A stretch of DNA of 64,000 bases from NCBI GenBank assembly GCA_012839865.1, contig DUMO01000019.1, forward strand, positions 1 through 64,000, given 5' to 3'. A model generated the notes under the pieces. The model did not search any database. It was not told the origin of the DNA and saw nothing but the letters and a program-made list of their open reading frames with translations. Each line of letters opens with the position of its first letter. Position 1 is the stretch's first letter. Shown here in pieces: positions 54,627-64,000 of this stretch. Both the position numbers and the translations under genes were made by a program. Source of the stretch: Clostridiaceae bacterium. Lineage in GTDB: Bacteria; Bacillota; Clostridia; CAYPLH01; DUMO01.

Positions 54627-54701
54627 GTTATAATCCAGAATCTATATGCCAACTTTTTAGCTGTTCCGGCAGTTTCATGTCAAGTACATAAACAATCAGT
54701 C

Positions 54702-55775
54702 CTAATGCTGCATTGCCTTCTCTACCATCTCCTGTGCCTGTGGAAGTCTATTGTTGTACTCATCGGTAATAAATTGATATTTCTTGATAAAACTCTCTGC
54801 CAGCAAGTCAAATTCATCAAGGCTCACTTCTCCCAGCATAGCCTTTACCGCAATAGTCCGAGCTTCTTTTTCCGCCTGGGTACGAATAACAAGCACATCG
54901 TGGTTTACAAGCACACCTAAAAACTTCATGGGATTCATAGGTACCGAGTTTGCGTCGGCAAAAACCTTATCAAACTGCTCCCAATACAATCTTTCGTACT
55001 CTTTTTTCCCTGCTTCATCCAGTTTTGTACTGGCAATGCTGAGCTTAAGTTCCATCTTAAGGCCTTCCTTTGAGTTGCCAAAAAGTATGCCATAAAGCCA
55101 GCGCCAATTGTTTGCAATAGATTCTTCATAGTTAATTACTTTTTCTCCATTAATAATATTGTATTCAATACCTTCACGACCCCAGCTTGTTAACTCCATA
55201 CACTCATCAGAGAGCAAAACTTCAACAAATCTGATAGCTGCATCCTTATTAGCCATTGATGATATTGATACGGAATGCTCACTTAATGCAAGCTTTCCTT
55301 CATAAACACTTTGGAGATCAATTCTGGAGTCATCTATTTTAGGCCATTGGGCAGGTATAAAAATGGCTTCGTCAATACCATTGTATGCAAAACCATTTAT
55401 CCAGCCAGCTATTGCCGACAAATTTTGTTGACATATCAAGACTTTGTTATTGATTCGTTTTTGTGAAAAATCCCGTTGTTTATTTGTCGCAAATTCAATA
55501 TCCATGAGGCCTTCCTCAAGCATCATTCTATATACTTTTATCGCTTCTTTGTAAAGGGGATTTTCAAAAGTATGAATAATTTTATCCTTATAATACTGCC
55601 AGCCATAGCCTGAGCCGGAACAGCCATAGGACTTGAAAACAAATTCACACCAGTGAAGATTCTCTCTGCTTGTATAGGGTATTGAATCTGGATATTTTTG
55701 TTTTAGTTTTCTCATTGCATCAAGCCATTCATCCATTGTATCCGGAATCTCTTTATAACCTAACTCCAAAAGCAA
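54702..55775 (-). pseudogene. 5'-truncated extracellular solute-binding protein
   Basis: 357 residues matching the C-terminal two-thirds of LplA-type binding proteins, compared with the intact one at 58052: LLELGYKEIPDTMDEWLDAM vs FEKLNWQLPKDWNELYELG, and ELTSWGREGIEYNIINGEK vs ELTSWGKEGETYEIKDGKR. Signal peptide, lipobox and the first 150-170 residues are missing. An in-frame TAG lies eight codons before the nominal TTG start, and no ribosome site is obvious. It follows the two permease genes, so it was probably a second binding-protein copy of this locus. Confidence 0.75.
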
Positions 55776-56090
55776 ATCATTTTTATTTGCCGGCTATATT
55801 TGGTAACTCGGCACATAATTACATTTGCCTGGTTTATATATTTACAGTCTTAAAATAAAACGGTGATTTTGGATTCATTGACGGAAAACCACCTTTACCC
55901 AATAAACTCCTTTTTAAAAAGTTTATTGGGTAAATAATGGAACAATTAATTTTTTGAACTGATAAAGCATACAACACACTTTTTTTAAGGTTGTATCCTA
56001 TGTCTATACTTAGAATGTGTATTATCCATCCTGAAAAGATATGCTGGTATTGCCAAAAGATAAAAATATTAATCTATTATTATTTATATA
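55776..56090. other. Gap where the 5' part of the truncated binding protein is missing
   Basis: AT-rich. Holds a perfect 15-bp inverted repeat TTTACCCAATAAACT / AGTTTATTGGGTAAA (55894-55908 and 55920-55934), without T-tract. No recognisable binding-protein N-terminus was found in any minus-strand frame. Confidence 0.5.
55894..55934. repeat. Perfect 15-bp inverted repeat
   Basis: Arms at 55894-55908 and 55920-55934, loop 11 nt. It may terminate the permease transcript or mark the deletion scar. Confidence 0.6.
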
Positions 56091-56969
56091 TTATCCCTTT
56101 AATGAGCCAATCATAACACCTTTTACAAAATATTTCTGCAGCCATGGATAAACTGCAATTATTGGTGCGGTTGCAACAAAAATTGTTGCATATTTTATTG
56201 AGTCTTCATGTATTATCTTGTCACCTGAAGCAAAAAGCGCCGCAAAGTCTTCATGCTGGCTTCTCATTACTATCTGTCTGAGAATAATCTGTAACGGAAG
56301 TTTACTCTGTGATTTCAAATAAATGAGTGGTGTAAAAAACGCATTCCAATAACCAACTGCATAAAACAAGCCCATTGTTGCCATAATCGCCGTAGATGTA
56401 GGCAAAACAAGATACCACAGAACACCTACATCAGTTAAACCGTCAATTCTGCCTGACTCTTCAATTTCAAGAGGAAACTGTGTAAAAAATGTTCTCATTA
56501 TAATTACATTTGTTGTACTGATACACGAAGGCAGCACAACTGCCCATATATTATCGTATAACTTCAGAATATTGACCATGGTCAGGTACGCCGGTATCAT
56601 ACCACCGCTGAAAAACATGGTTGCTATAAGCATGGAGTTTATAACCCCGTAAAAAGGCAACCTGTTCTTTTTGCTGAGACCATATGCTGTTATGGTGGTA
56701 AACAGCAAAGCTATGGCTGTTCCGACTACAGTGTAAATTATTGTATTTTTGTAGGACATAAAAATTCTGTCGTCTTTAAGTACAACCTTATATGTTTCAA
56801 GATGAAATCCCTTGGGGTAGAATGAAATCTCATTTCTGGCAATAAAATGATTGCTGGAAAAGGATACAGCCACCATGTATAACAAGGGATATAATATCGA
56901 GAGAACTACAATCAACAGTAATATTGTTCTAATTACAACCCATACGGTTATTTTTTTTGACTGAACCAA
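56091..56969 (-). CDS. Carbohydrate ABC permease, YtcP/LplC-like
   Basis: A 292-aa permease of the MalG class with six helices and the EAA loop (EIEESGRIDGLTDVGVLWYLVLP). N-terminal features SFSSNHFIARNEISFYPKGF are typical of the YtcP group that imports oligosaccharides. TTG start with AGGAGG 8 nt upstream. It follows the other permease gene by 12 bp. Confidence 0.93.
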   Translation of the reverse strand: MVQSKKITVWVVIRTILLLIVVLSILYPLLYMVAVSFSSNHFIARNEISFYPKGFHLETYKVVLKDDRIFMSYKNTIIYTVVGTAIALLFTTITAYGLSKKNRLPFYGVINSMLIATMFFSGGMIPAYLTMVNILKLYDNIWAVVLPSCISTTNVIIMRTFFTQFPLEIEESGRIDGLTDVGVLWYLVLPTSTAIMATMGLFYAVGYWNAFFTPLIYLKSQSKLPLQIILRQIVMRSQHEDFAALFASGDKIIHEDSIKYATIFVATAPIIAVYPWLQKYFVKGVMIGSLKG

Positions 56970-56981
56970 GTTACTGACCTC

Positions 56982-57947
56982 CTACCATAAGCTAGTTTCA
57001 CTGACACGCCTGGAAATGCCGTTAAAAATAAACAGGAAAAACAGATTTATTACTGAAGTAAGCAAACCTACCGCCGTGCCATAACTATAGTTGGCACCGG
57101 ATATTCCTATCCTGTATACGTACGTTTCCAAAACATCAGATGTTTCATGGTTAGCGTCATTTTGCAACAGATATGCTTTTTCAAAACCTACTCCAAGAAT
57201 GTGGCTTAGTCTTAACAGCAACATAATAATTATGGTTGGAGCTATTGACGGAAGAGTAATATATATAAGCTGCTGAAATTTATTAGCGCCGTCGATTGTA
57301 GCTGATTCGTACAAAGCCGGATCAATATTCGTCAGCGCAGCAAGATATATAATGGCACTCCAGCCTAAACTTTGCCATATACCTGATGCAATATATAGTG
57401 TCCTGAAATACTTAGCTTGTGCAAAAATGTCCATTTTCTGATAGCCCAATGCCACCATGATCTTTTGTACAGGTCCTGTATTTGGAGATAAAAACATGTA
57501 CAACAAACCTATTACAACCACTGTAGACAGAAAATGTGGCATATAACTGACAGTCTGGACCAACTTTTTAAACTTCATGTTTTGTACATCATTTAAAATT
57601 AGTGCAAAAATTATTGGAGCCGGAAAACTCCACAAAGTTGAGTATAAGGAAAGAAGCAGGGTATTTCTTACACAGCGCCACCAGAAGGGGCCGCTGAAGA
57701 ACATTTTAAAATGCTGCAGTCCTACCCAGTTGCTTCCCCAAAATCCCTTGAATGGGCTGTACCTCTTAAAAGCGATTAATATACCCCACATCGGTACGTA
57801 TTTGAACAGTATATAGTAAACAACAGCCGGCAATACAAGCAACAAAAGAAATTTACCGTCTTTCAACTTCTTTAATTGCAGCTGTCCCCAGGAAAGTTTG
57901 CCGGGCAATGCCGTTCCTATACTTTTATTTGCAATGCCTGCCTTCAT
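56982..57947 (-). CDS. Carbohydrate ABC permease, LplB-like
   Basis: A 321-aa MalF-class permease with six helices. Typical LplB features are LPAVVYYILFKYVPMWGILIAFKRYSPFKG in blocks, the EAA-like loop DPALYESATIDGANKFQQLIYITLP and TSDVLETYVYRIGI near the C-terminus. AGAAGGAG lies upstream of the ATG. With YtcP and the binding protein it forms an importer whose ATPase (MsmX type, shared) is elsewhere. Confidence 0.93.
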   Translation of the reverse strand: MKAGIANKSIGTALPGKLSWGQLQLKKLKDGKFLLLLVLPAVVYYILFKYVPMWGILIAFKRYSPFKGFWGSNWVGLQHFKMFFSGPFWWRCVRNTLLLSLYSTLWSFPAPIIFALILNDVQNMKFKKLVQTVSYMPHFLSTVVVIGLLYMFLSPNTGPVQKIMVALGYQKMDIFAQAKYFRTLYIASGIWQSLGWSAIIYLAALTNIDPALYESATIDGANKFQQLIYITLPSIAPTIIIMLLLRLSHILGVGFEKAYLLQNDANHETSDVLETYVYRIGISGANYSYGTAVGLLTSVINLFFLFIFNGISRRVSETSLW

Positions 57948-58051
57948 AGCACTAAACTCCTTCTGTCTGAATTGAAAAATTTGAAACGGTATATGCGGGA
58001 TGCTTTTTGTGCACCCCGCAAACCTTCAACTGACAATATTATTGATTAATA

Positions 58052-59617
58052 TTACTGAGATGCACGTTTGTACGCTGCATCATAAATCTTCAGCATTTCG
58101 TCAAGACCCATTTTTCTAACTTCCTGGATAAACTGATCCCATTCGGACATCGGTCTTTCACCAAGGAAGAATGCAGCAAGCTGTTCGTTTACATATGCAT
58201 CGAAGTTAGCTTCATACTGCTGTTTGTAAAGAGTTTCTTCTTCGTTCAGAGCGAGCCATTCATACGGATTGAACTTGTCTTCAAGCCAGTTAAGAACTTT
58301 ACGTGCACTTGCAACGTTTTCTTCAGAGTAAGCTGCTTCGTTGGATTCAACATCCACCAGCTGATACAATCCGTATGTTCCTACACCATACAGGTTACGT
58401 ACAGGAGTATTGTTTGCATCTTTGATATATACTCTCTTGCCGTCCTTAATCTCATAGGTTTCTCCTTCTTTACCCCAGCTTGTAAGCTCGCTGCCTTCTT
58501 CAGAATAGAACCAGTCAACATATTTGAATGCATTTGCAACCCTGTTCAGCTTGCCGGTATTGCAAATAACATATCCGGTATATTCAGAGTTTGTTTTTGG
58601 CAGCAAGGTTGTTGCACTTGCGGAAAGACCCTTCGGAGGCGGGAAAGCAGCAACTGTAAAGTCAGGATTGCCAGGTCTTCCTGCAGCATGGAGCATGTCA
58701 ATTCTTATAATATAGTCATTGAACATGATAACCTTGTCGGTAGTAACAAGACTGGTCCAGTCATTGGTAGCCATTGTCAGAATGTTAACCGGCAATAGTC
58801 CTTCATCATAGAACTTCTTGTACATTAAGAAAAGTTCTTTGAATTCGGGTTCAGTAATACCATATGACCATTTCTCATTTACAAAGTCATAGTAGAATTT
58901 ATTCTGCATATATGGTTTCCACTGGGGGCCAAACTGGCTCAGCTTGTTCAAATTTTCGCGGCTTGCCAGAGGATATGAATCAGGATAAAGTTCCTTATAT
59001 TTCTTGCCTAATTCATAGAGTTCGTTCCAGTCTTTCGGAAGCTGCCAGTTGAGCTTTTCGAAAATATCCACCCTGTACATCCAGGTTCTGATGTTATTTA
59101 TTGTATGCAAACCATAGGTTGGGAAATGATATACATTTCCATCACCGGACTTACGTGAATTAATGTATGCAGCACTTTCTTCACATGTATCCATCCATTT
59201 TTTGAAATTTGGGAGCTTGTCGAGATTGTCTAAGATTGAAACAAATGCTCCATCCAGTGCATATTTGTCCACGCCTGCTTTTGTAGCAACATGCATTACG
59301 TCAGGAAGCTGATCTCTTGAAGTCATTATCAAAGATACTTTTGTATCCCAGGAATCCATTATAGCTTCAATTGTTATTTTTCCGCCCATGGCTTCCTTAA
59401 CATATTGCCATATTTTCCAGTTTTCATCGTAGGGATATCCTGCATGGGAACCAATCATAACTGTAAGTTCAACATCAGGACCAAAAACTGTTCCCAGTGT
59501 TTCACCAGCCGGTTCAGTTGCTGAAGGCTGAGTGGTTGAGTCGCCGCCTGTCTTTACGCATGATGCCAAGGACAATGCAAGCATCATAACCAATAATACT
59601 GCAAGAATTCTTTTCAT
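58052..59617 (-). CDS. Extracellular sugar-binding lipoprotein, LplA-like
   Basis: A 521-aa family 1 solute-binding protein. Lipoprotein signal MKRILAVLLVMMLALSLASC; then VELTVMIGSHAGYPYDENW, TSRDQLPDVMHVATKAG, WMYRVDIFEKLNWQLPKDW and GSELTSWGKEGETYEIKDG. Codon use is close to the most highly expressed style of the window (few rare codons), suggesting strong expression. It is the promoter-proximal partner of the two permeases. Substrate unknown; related proteins take plant-wall oligosaccharides. Confidence 0.93.
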   Translation of the reverse strand: MKRILAVLLVMMLALSLASCVKTGGDSTTQPSATEPAGETLGTVFGPDVELTVMIGSHAGYPYDENWKIWQYVKEAMGGKITIEAIMDSWDTKVSLIMTSRDQLPDVMHVATKAGVDKYALDGAFVSILDNLDKLPNFKKWMDTCEESAAYINSRKSGDGNVYHFPTYGLHTINNIRTWMYRVDIFEKLNWQLPKDWNELYELGKKYKELYPDSYPLASRENLNKLSQFGPQWKPYMQNKFYYDFVNEKWSYGITEPEFKELFLMYKKFYDEGLLPVNILTMATNDWTSLVTTDKVIMFNDYIIRIDMLHAAGRPGNPDFTVAAFPPPKGLSASATTLLPKTNSEYTGYVICNTGKLNRVANAFKYVDWFYSEEGSELTSWGKEGETYEIKDGKRVYIKDANNTPVRNLYGVGTYGLYQLVDVESNEAAYSEENVASARKVLNWLEDKFNPYEWLALNEEETLYKQQYEANFDAYVNEQLAAFFLGERPMSEWDQFIQEVRKMGLDEMLKIYDAAYKRASQ

Positions 59618-60006
59618 AATTAAATATTTCCCCTTTCTTTTCCCTCTTAATTTTCATGGACCCACGAATAATGTTAAGTGATTTAGAAAAGATGCAACAG
59701 TACTGTCTGAATCAATAATAAACCGGGAGTAAAATCAAAATCAATATGAATTCCTTAATAGCAAAAGAAGTGCAACGACAAATTATAAATGCAACAGGGA
59801 AATACATTGATAAAATTCAGGCACATGAATATTTGTAACACAATATTAAATTATACAACATTACCGGAGAACAGTTTAAACGGTGTAAAAGTGTCATTTA
59901 TAGAAAAATGTCAACCTGGGTTATGGAGGTTTCACCGCAGGCGACATTCTCCGGTCTTTCGCTGTTTTATGCACTGTCAGCTTAATTTCCCGTCATTTTC
60001 CGTTAC
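59618..60006. other. Intergenic between two binding-protein genes
   Basis: About 390 bp of AT-rich sequence upstream of the LplA-like gene. It should carry that gene's promoter. No gene, terminator or clear repeat was identified. Confidence 0.5.
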
Positions 60007-61647
60007 TTACTTGTTTCTCTCATAAATTTCATTGACTTCATACAAAAGCTGCTCTCCGCCTGATTTCAGCCACAAATCCACCAGCCTGTCCCATTCCGCA
60101 TCCACATCCCCGTCACCGCATATTATAGATGCCACCATGTTTCGCACCATATCAGGACCCTGTTTTGTGGTAACAACATTCAATGAGGGTATCTCTTCGG
60201 GGACACTCGGTTTAAAGGGGCCTTCATAATATACTTGCAGCATATCCAGGTATTTTTGGGTTCTTTCATTCTCGGGCATGGCATGCTTAGCCGGAGACAT
60301 CATGCTCATAAGCTTGTGACCGTTTAAAACTCCATGCTGCAAGGCTGCCTGATAGTCAACAATTATTTCATCATTCATTATTCTATATGTGATCCCTTCA
60401 ATTCCATATCTTAAAAGCGTATAACCTTCATCACTCATGCAATAATCCAAAAGATGAAGCAGCTTCTCCGGCTTTTTGGCGCTGCCGGAAATAGAGGCCA
60501 TCATATACCAACCATCCTGATAAGCTCTTTGGAATTCCCCGTTAGGACCGTATAATTCGTTGGTTGCCTCAAACCGCACACTTGGCCAATTCTTCTGCAT
60601 ATCAATTTCCAACGTAAGCATTTGGGTGACACTGGTACCTGTGCAGCCCCCCTTGCCCGTTCTTATCTTTTCAAAAAAAGCCTGTGATTTGGTAAGCATC
60701 CACTCCTGATCCAGTAATTTTTCCTTGTAAAGCTTTCGTAAGTATTTAACCGCGTCCTTAACATTGGGATGGGTAAGGACGGATTCAAGCCTGCCTTCAT
60801 CATTTACATACCAGTGGGTGCCCTGGTCGGGTGTCAGGGGACAGCCAAAGGCTTCAAAAATATCCTGGAAGGCAGTTAAAGTATCTTCTCCCAAAAGGCC
60901 GTATGTGTCACTTTCGCCATTCCCATCCGGGTCGTTTTGGGTAAAGGCCTTGAGAACATTGTACAATTCATCAACATCTCCGGGCATTTCAAGGTTTAGT
61001 TTATCAAGCCAGTCCGCCCGGATAATCAATGCCCTGTCGCTTACCGTGGGGCGCGGTATTCCATAAAGCCTGCCTTTAATCTTCACTCTTTCAATAAGCT
61101 CGTCTGGTACGTTTTTAACTATATTCGGACAATACTTGTAATATAAATCGGTAATATCAAGATACTTGCCCTGGGCAGCCCACTTGTTGAAACTTAAGGT
61201 TCCCGGACCCGTTGTAATAGAAATGTCAGGAACCTCACCGGAAGACATGAGAAGTGTGTATCGGTCCTTCCATGTTTCATAAGTACTGCTTAAAATCCTG
61301 ATTTTTATATTCAGACGCCTGTTCAGCTCCTGGATTACAAGATCATTATCAGCATCCAAATCAGTCCACGTTGTCCTGAATATTGTAAACTCATAAGGCT
61401 CATCAACTGCTTTGTTTGTTTGGGAATTGCTGCTTGAACCTGGTTGTTTTGCATCAGGGTCTTGTTTTCCGCACCCTGTAATACTGGTTAATAGAAGGAT
61501 AGCCAAGACTGAGGATAAAAATCTGGCTTTAGAATATTTCCTATTTGAAACATTGTCCAAATTTGCTTCAGGTACATCACCGTTGCAGCGCACAACTGCT
61601 TTTCCCCGTGGAAATAAAAAATTTTTAATTATTCCGACAAACCTCAT
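60007..61647 (-). CDS. Extracellular solute-binding lipoprotein, second family member
   Basis: A 546-aa family 1 binding protein. The lipobox ITGC is unusually far in (about residue 59), after a basic, cytoplasm-like leader (RKYSKARFLSSVLAILLL). GGGAG precedes the ATG at 61647, so the long leader may be real, though a downstream start is possible. Core segments: YTLLMSSGEVPDISITTG, RADWLDKLNLEMPGDVDELY, DPDGNGESDTYGLLG (Ca-like DxDxN loop) and LLRYGIEGITYRIM. Divergent from the AraC regulator gene at 61980, which probably controls it. Confidence 0.9.
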   Translation of the reverse strand: MRFVGIIKNFLFPRGKAVVRCNGDVPEANLDNVSNRKYSKARFLSSVLAILLLTSITGCGKQDPDAKQPGSSSNSQTNKAVDEPYEFTIFRTTWTDLDADNDLVIQELNRRLNIKIRILSSTYETWKDRYTLLMSSGEVPDISITTGPGTLSFNKWAAQGKYLDITDLYYKYCPNIVKNVPDELIERVKIKGRLYGIPRPTVSDRALIIRADWLDKLNLEMPGDVDELYNVLKAFTQNDPDGNGESDTYGLLGEDTLTAFQDIFEAFGCPLTPDQGTHWYVNDEGRLESVLTHPNVKDAVKYLRKLYKEKLLDQEWMLTKSQAFFEKIRTGKGGCTGTSVTQMLTLEIDMQKNWPSVRFEATNELYGPNGEFQRAYQDGWYMMASISGSAKKPEKLLHLLDYCMSDEGYTLLRYGIEGITYRIMNDEIIVDYQAALQHGVLNGHKLMSMMSPAKHAMPENERTQKYLDMLQVYYEGPFKPSVPEEIPSLNVVTTKQGPDMVRNMVASIICGDGDVDAEWDRLVDLWLKSGGEQLLYEVNEIYERNK

Positions 61648-61979
61648 TTTCAGGCCACTCCCATTAAAAAAAGAATCTTCCGGGTCAACCGGCTATATTC
61701 GGCTATATTATTTGTATGTACCCTATATAAAATAAGTATAACATAAATCATGCATAAATTTAATATGTTTATAAAGCCCTCTTTTCATTGCTGTATTGTT
61801 TTATTTACGGCTAATTGCCCGTGAAGTGACCGCCTGATTCATTCAGCTAGCCAATCCTGGTAATAAATGATAAGAAATAATAAACATTTTAAATATGCAA
61901 CAACCGTTTAAATATGATAAAATATTATTGCATTTTCAGGCTGGTTTCCTGAAACTATATTTAAGGAGAGAGGGTTTAT
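61648..61979. other. Divergent promoter region, binding protein / AraC regulator
   Basis: 332 bp of AT-rich sequence shared by two divergent genes. No specific promoter is claimed. It is the likely binding site for the adjacent regulator. Confidence 0.5.
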
Positions 61980-64000
61980 TTGACTGGGTTGCTATCAATA
62001 AATTATAAAAAGATAAAAAACATCTCCAGGAATATGTTTGTCAAGATATTTCTTGTTTGTACATCAATCTCTTTTTTTATTGTAACAATTCTTGGCTTTT
62101 ATACCCATTATTACATCCTGAAAAACTTCAATGACGAGATTGAAAGATTTGAACAGTTAAAAATCAGTGAAACCCTAAGCAATATAAAAATAATATTCAG
62201 CGAGATGGAAAAGATTGTTCTGGATTATGCCATGAACAAGAAATTTATGCAATTTGCACTTCTTCCGCGGGAATATGTCTCGTTGAAGCAGGATGAAATC
62301 AGAAATATACAGGACATGATGGCCAGTTCAATAAATTCCAGCAATTATATTAAAAACATTTTTGTTTATTTTGAAGATAATGGCTATATTCTGGATTACA
62401 GTGCCCCAATGGATATTGACCAGTATTATGATCTGGGCTGGCTTAATGCTTACAACAGTTTTGACGAGCTTTCGGCAATTCTGGATACCCGCCAGGTAAA
62501 AATACGTACTGCGGATGCGAGTGTCAATTATGAAAATATAATAACTATTATTGCATCTATTCCTTATACAAAGGGAGAGGAAAAAAAGGGCGCAATTGTT
62601 TTGAATGTGGACGCAAACATTCTTTCCGACCAGTTGCGAAATATTACTCTGGGAAATAATGATTCGCTGGCATTTATGATTAACCATGAGGGGAAAATAG
62701 TTGCATCCAGCGAAAATCGTTATATATTGTCAGATATATCAAAAATAATCAATGTGCCCGATTCCATCTACAGTATGGATATTGGAAGCTTTAAGCTGAA
62801 ATTCGGGGACAGTGAAATGATTTCTTACTTTGAAAATACCGGGATCAATGATTGGAAGATCCTTTACCTGGTGTCTGAAAACAAGGTATACCAGAAATCC
62901 ATACGTTTAAGAAATATCACATTGTTTATTTTCTCCCTGCTGTTTATTCTGGTATCAGGTATTTCATTGCTTCTGTCTATAAAGCTTTATAAACCTATCC
63001 GGAAAATAATCAACAACTTAAGGAAAATTTCAAATTTAAACAATGAAGACAGAACCGACATATCAATGATTCAGGACAGCATAGATATGCTGCTTAGCAA
63101 TAACACCTATCTGGAACAGCAGCTCAGCCAGAATAACTTATTGATGCGTGAAATGTTCTTAAGCAACCTCATTACAGGCAAGTTGTTCAACAGGATCGAG
63201 ATAATGAAAAAGGCAAGCTTCTTTAATATAGACTTCGAGTATGACTTTTTCAAGGTCGCCATCATTCAATATTCATTAAACGGTGCCGCTTATGACCTTC
63301 GGGAAAACCAACTGAAAAACCTCTCAATAATTAATATTATCAAGAAGGTATTTGACACATTGAAAATAGATACCGAATGCACCCAGGACAATGACGATAA
63401 TATACTTATACTTTTTAAATTCTACACAAACAACAACACAAATGAAACACAGGGCATTATTGACCAGTCCCTTGAGGAAATACAGGATATTTTGGTAAAA
63501 CGTCTCAACATGAAAGTTAATATCGGCATTGGTCAGGTATGTGACGATTTGTCAGGTATAGGCGTATCTTACCATGAAGCTCTGAAAGCTCTTCAGTACA
63601 AGTTCATAAAAGACGAACATTCCATAATCAACTATTCGGATATCGGAATAGATGAAAAGGAAGAATTGTATTATCCTGTGGAATATGAACAAAAAATAAT
63701 CACACTGGTAAAGCTTTGCGAATACAATGAAACCATTACTATTATAAATGCAATGATAAGTGATATAATGCAGCATAATAAGAATTTTGAGCATATTGAA
63801 GTATGTCTCAACAATATGGCAGGACTTATTCAAAGATGCGTTTATGAGCTTAATCTAAGCATAAAGGAAGTTTTCAAAGACTGCAATGATTTGAATATCC
63901 CCATTGAAAGCTTCGGAAGCATAACCAGGTTTACAGACTGGCTTGCGGATAAGATAAGAATTATAATAGATTATCTTACAGAACAGCAAAAAGACAGCGC
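61980..64000 (+). CDS. Membrane-bound AraC-type sensor-regulator, partial
   Basis: An open frame of 673 codons runs off the right edge. Start at TTG 61980, with AAGGAGAGAGGG just upstream. Layout: helix around residues 18-42 (FVKIFLVCTSISFFIVTILGF), extracellular sensor of about 260 residues, second helix at 310-335 (ITLFIFSLLFILVSGISLLLSI), then a HAMP-like KLYKPIRKIINNLRKIS and a cytoplasmic region (REMFLSNLITGKLF...FFKVAIIQYS...VGISYHEALKAL-type spacing) as in YesS/YesN-like AraC regulators. The HTH expected at the C-terminus lies beyond the window. It probably senses a sugar and activates the neighbouring binding-protein gene. Confidence 0.9.
   Translation, partial: MTGLLSINYKKIKNISRNMFVKIFLVCTSISFFIVTILGFYTHYYILKNFNDEIERFEQLKISETLSNIKIIFSEMEKIVLDYAMNKKFMQFALLPREYVSLKQDEIRNIQDMMASSINSSNYIKNIFVYFEDNGYILDYSAPMDIDQYYDLGWLNAYNSFDELSAILDTRQVKIRTADASVNYENIITIIASIPYTKGEEKKGAIVLNVDANILSDQLRNITLGNNDSLAFMINHEGKIVASSENRYILSDISKIINVPDSIYSMDIGSFKLKFGDSEMISYFENTGINDWKILYLVSENKVYQKSIRLRNITLFIFSLLFILVSGISLLLSIKLYKPIRKIINNLRKISNLNNEDRTDISMIQDSIDMLLSNNTYLEQQLSQNNLLMREMFLSNLITGKLFNRIEIMKKASFFNIDFEYDFFKVAIIQYSLNGAAYDLRENQLKNLSIINIIKKVFDTLKIDTECTQDNDDNILILFKFYTNNNTNETQGIIDQSLEEIQDILVKRLNMKVNIGIGQVCDDLSGIGVSYHEALKALQYKFIKDEHSIINYSDIGIDEKEELYYPVEYEQKIITLVKLCEYNETITIINAMISDIMQHNKNFEHIEVCLNNMAGLIQRCVYELNLSIKEVFKDCNDLNIPIESFGSITRFTDWLADKIRIIIDYLTEQQKDS

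Noticed and set aside
1-64000. CRISPR arrays, tRNA or rRNA genes, prophage genes, intact insertion sequences
   Set aside because: None recognised by eye; no regularly spaced direct repeats longer than the 15-bp units inside cphA were found.

Overview
The window looks like a chromosomal segment of a low-GC, Gram-positive, spore-forming anaerobe in the Clostridia; the Acetivibrio/Hungateiclostridium type is a guess, not a demonstrated placement. Supporting signs are AGGAGG-type ribosome binding sites, many GTG and TTG starts, lipobox lipoproteins, a ThiT thiamine ECF component behind a TPP riboswitch, a spore-coat transglutaminase, and LplA/LplB/YtcP-type sugar ABC genes beside a membrane-bound AraC regulator. 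No rRNA, tRNA, CRISPR, phage or intact transposase gene was seen.

Layout. 0.3-4.5 kb: minus-strand polar amino acid ABC operon (two binding lipoproteins, permease, ATPase) that also carries a DUF2161 PD-(D/E)XK-like protein. 4.9-7.6 kb: two-domain U32 protein. 7.8-10.3 kb: a 47-aa gene, TPP riboswitch plus thiT, a zinc-ribbon protein and a diverged LemA-like protein. 10.7-13.7 kb: TRAP transporter dctPQM. 14.1-18.4 kb: sbcDC. 18.8-21.2 kb: MarR plus ABC exporter. 21.4-24.8 kb: DUF3810 protein, then an unknown gene translationally coupled to transglutaminase tgl. 24.9-29.0 kb: LemA and TPM proteins with a sodium-symporter remnant between them, then an ABC-2 exporter. 29.2-32.3 kb: CBM9-like protein, SDR, and an ECF S-component plus kinase pair behind a terminator-containing leader. 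32.5-33.7 kb: MscS channel. 33.8-39.3 kb: cyanophycin cluster. 39.2-45.8 kb: threonine aldolase, MarR plus heterodimeric ABC exporter, GT8. 45.9-54.5 kb: fused MacB-like ABC protein, Gfo/Idh/MocA oxidoreductase, two amidohydrolase-family proteins (one without metal ligands), membrane-anchored MutS-like ATPase, M55 peptidase. 54.7-64 kb: carbohydrate ABC region with a truncated binding protein, two permeases, two binding proteins and a divergent AraC-type sensor-regulator that runs off the end.

The most interesting locus is the cyanophycin cluster. The main synthetase (cphA) has an ATP-grasp half but a Mur-ligase half with a degraded P-loop, an inserted five-residue repeat and no C-terminal lobe. 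A separate nearby gene encodes a Mur-ligase half with intact motifs behind a vestige of the ATP-grasp region. This suggests a split synthetase, complicated by a 1-nt frameshift inside the ATP-grasp domain of cphA.

A family of ~205-215 bp elements with GTTACTGTTCAGA-type inverted termini occurs three to four times in the first 14 kb, and three copies lie just downstream of stop codons.
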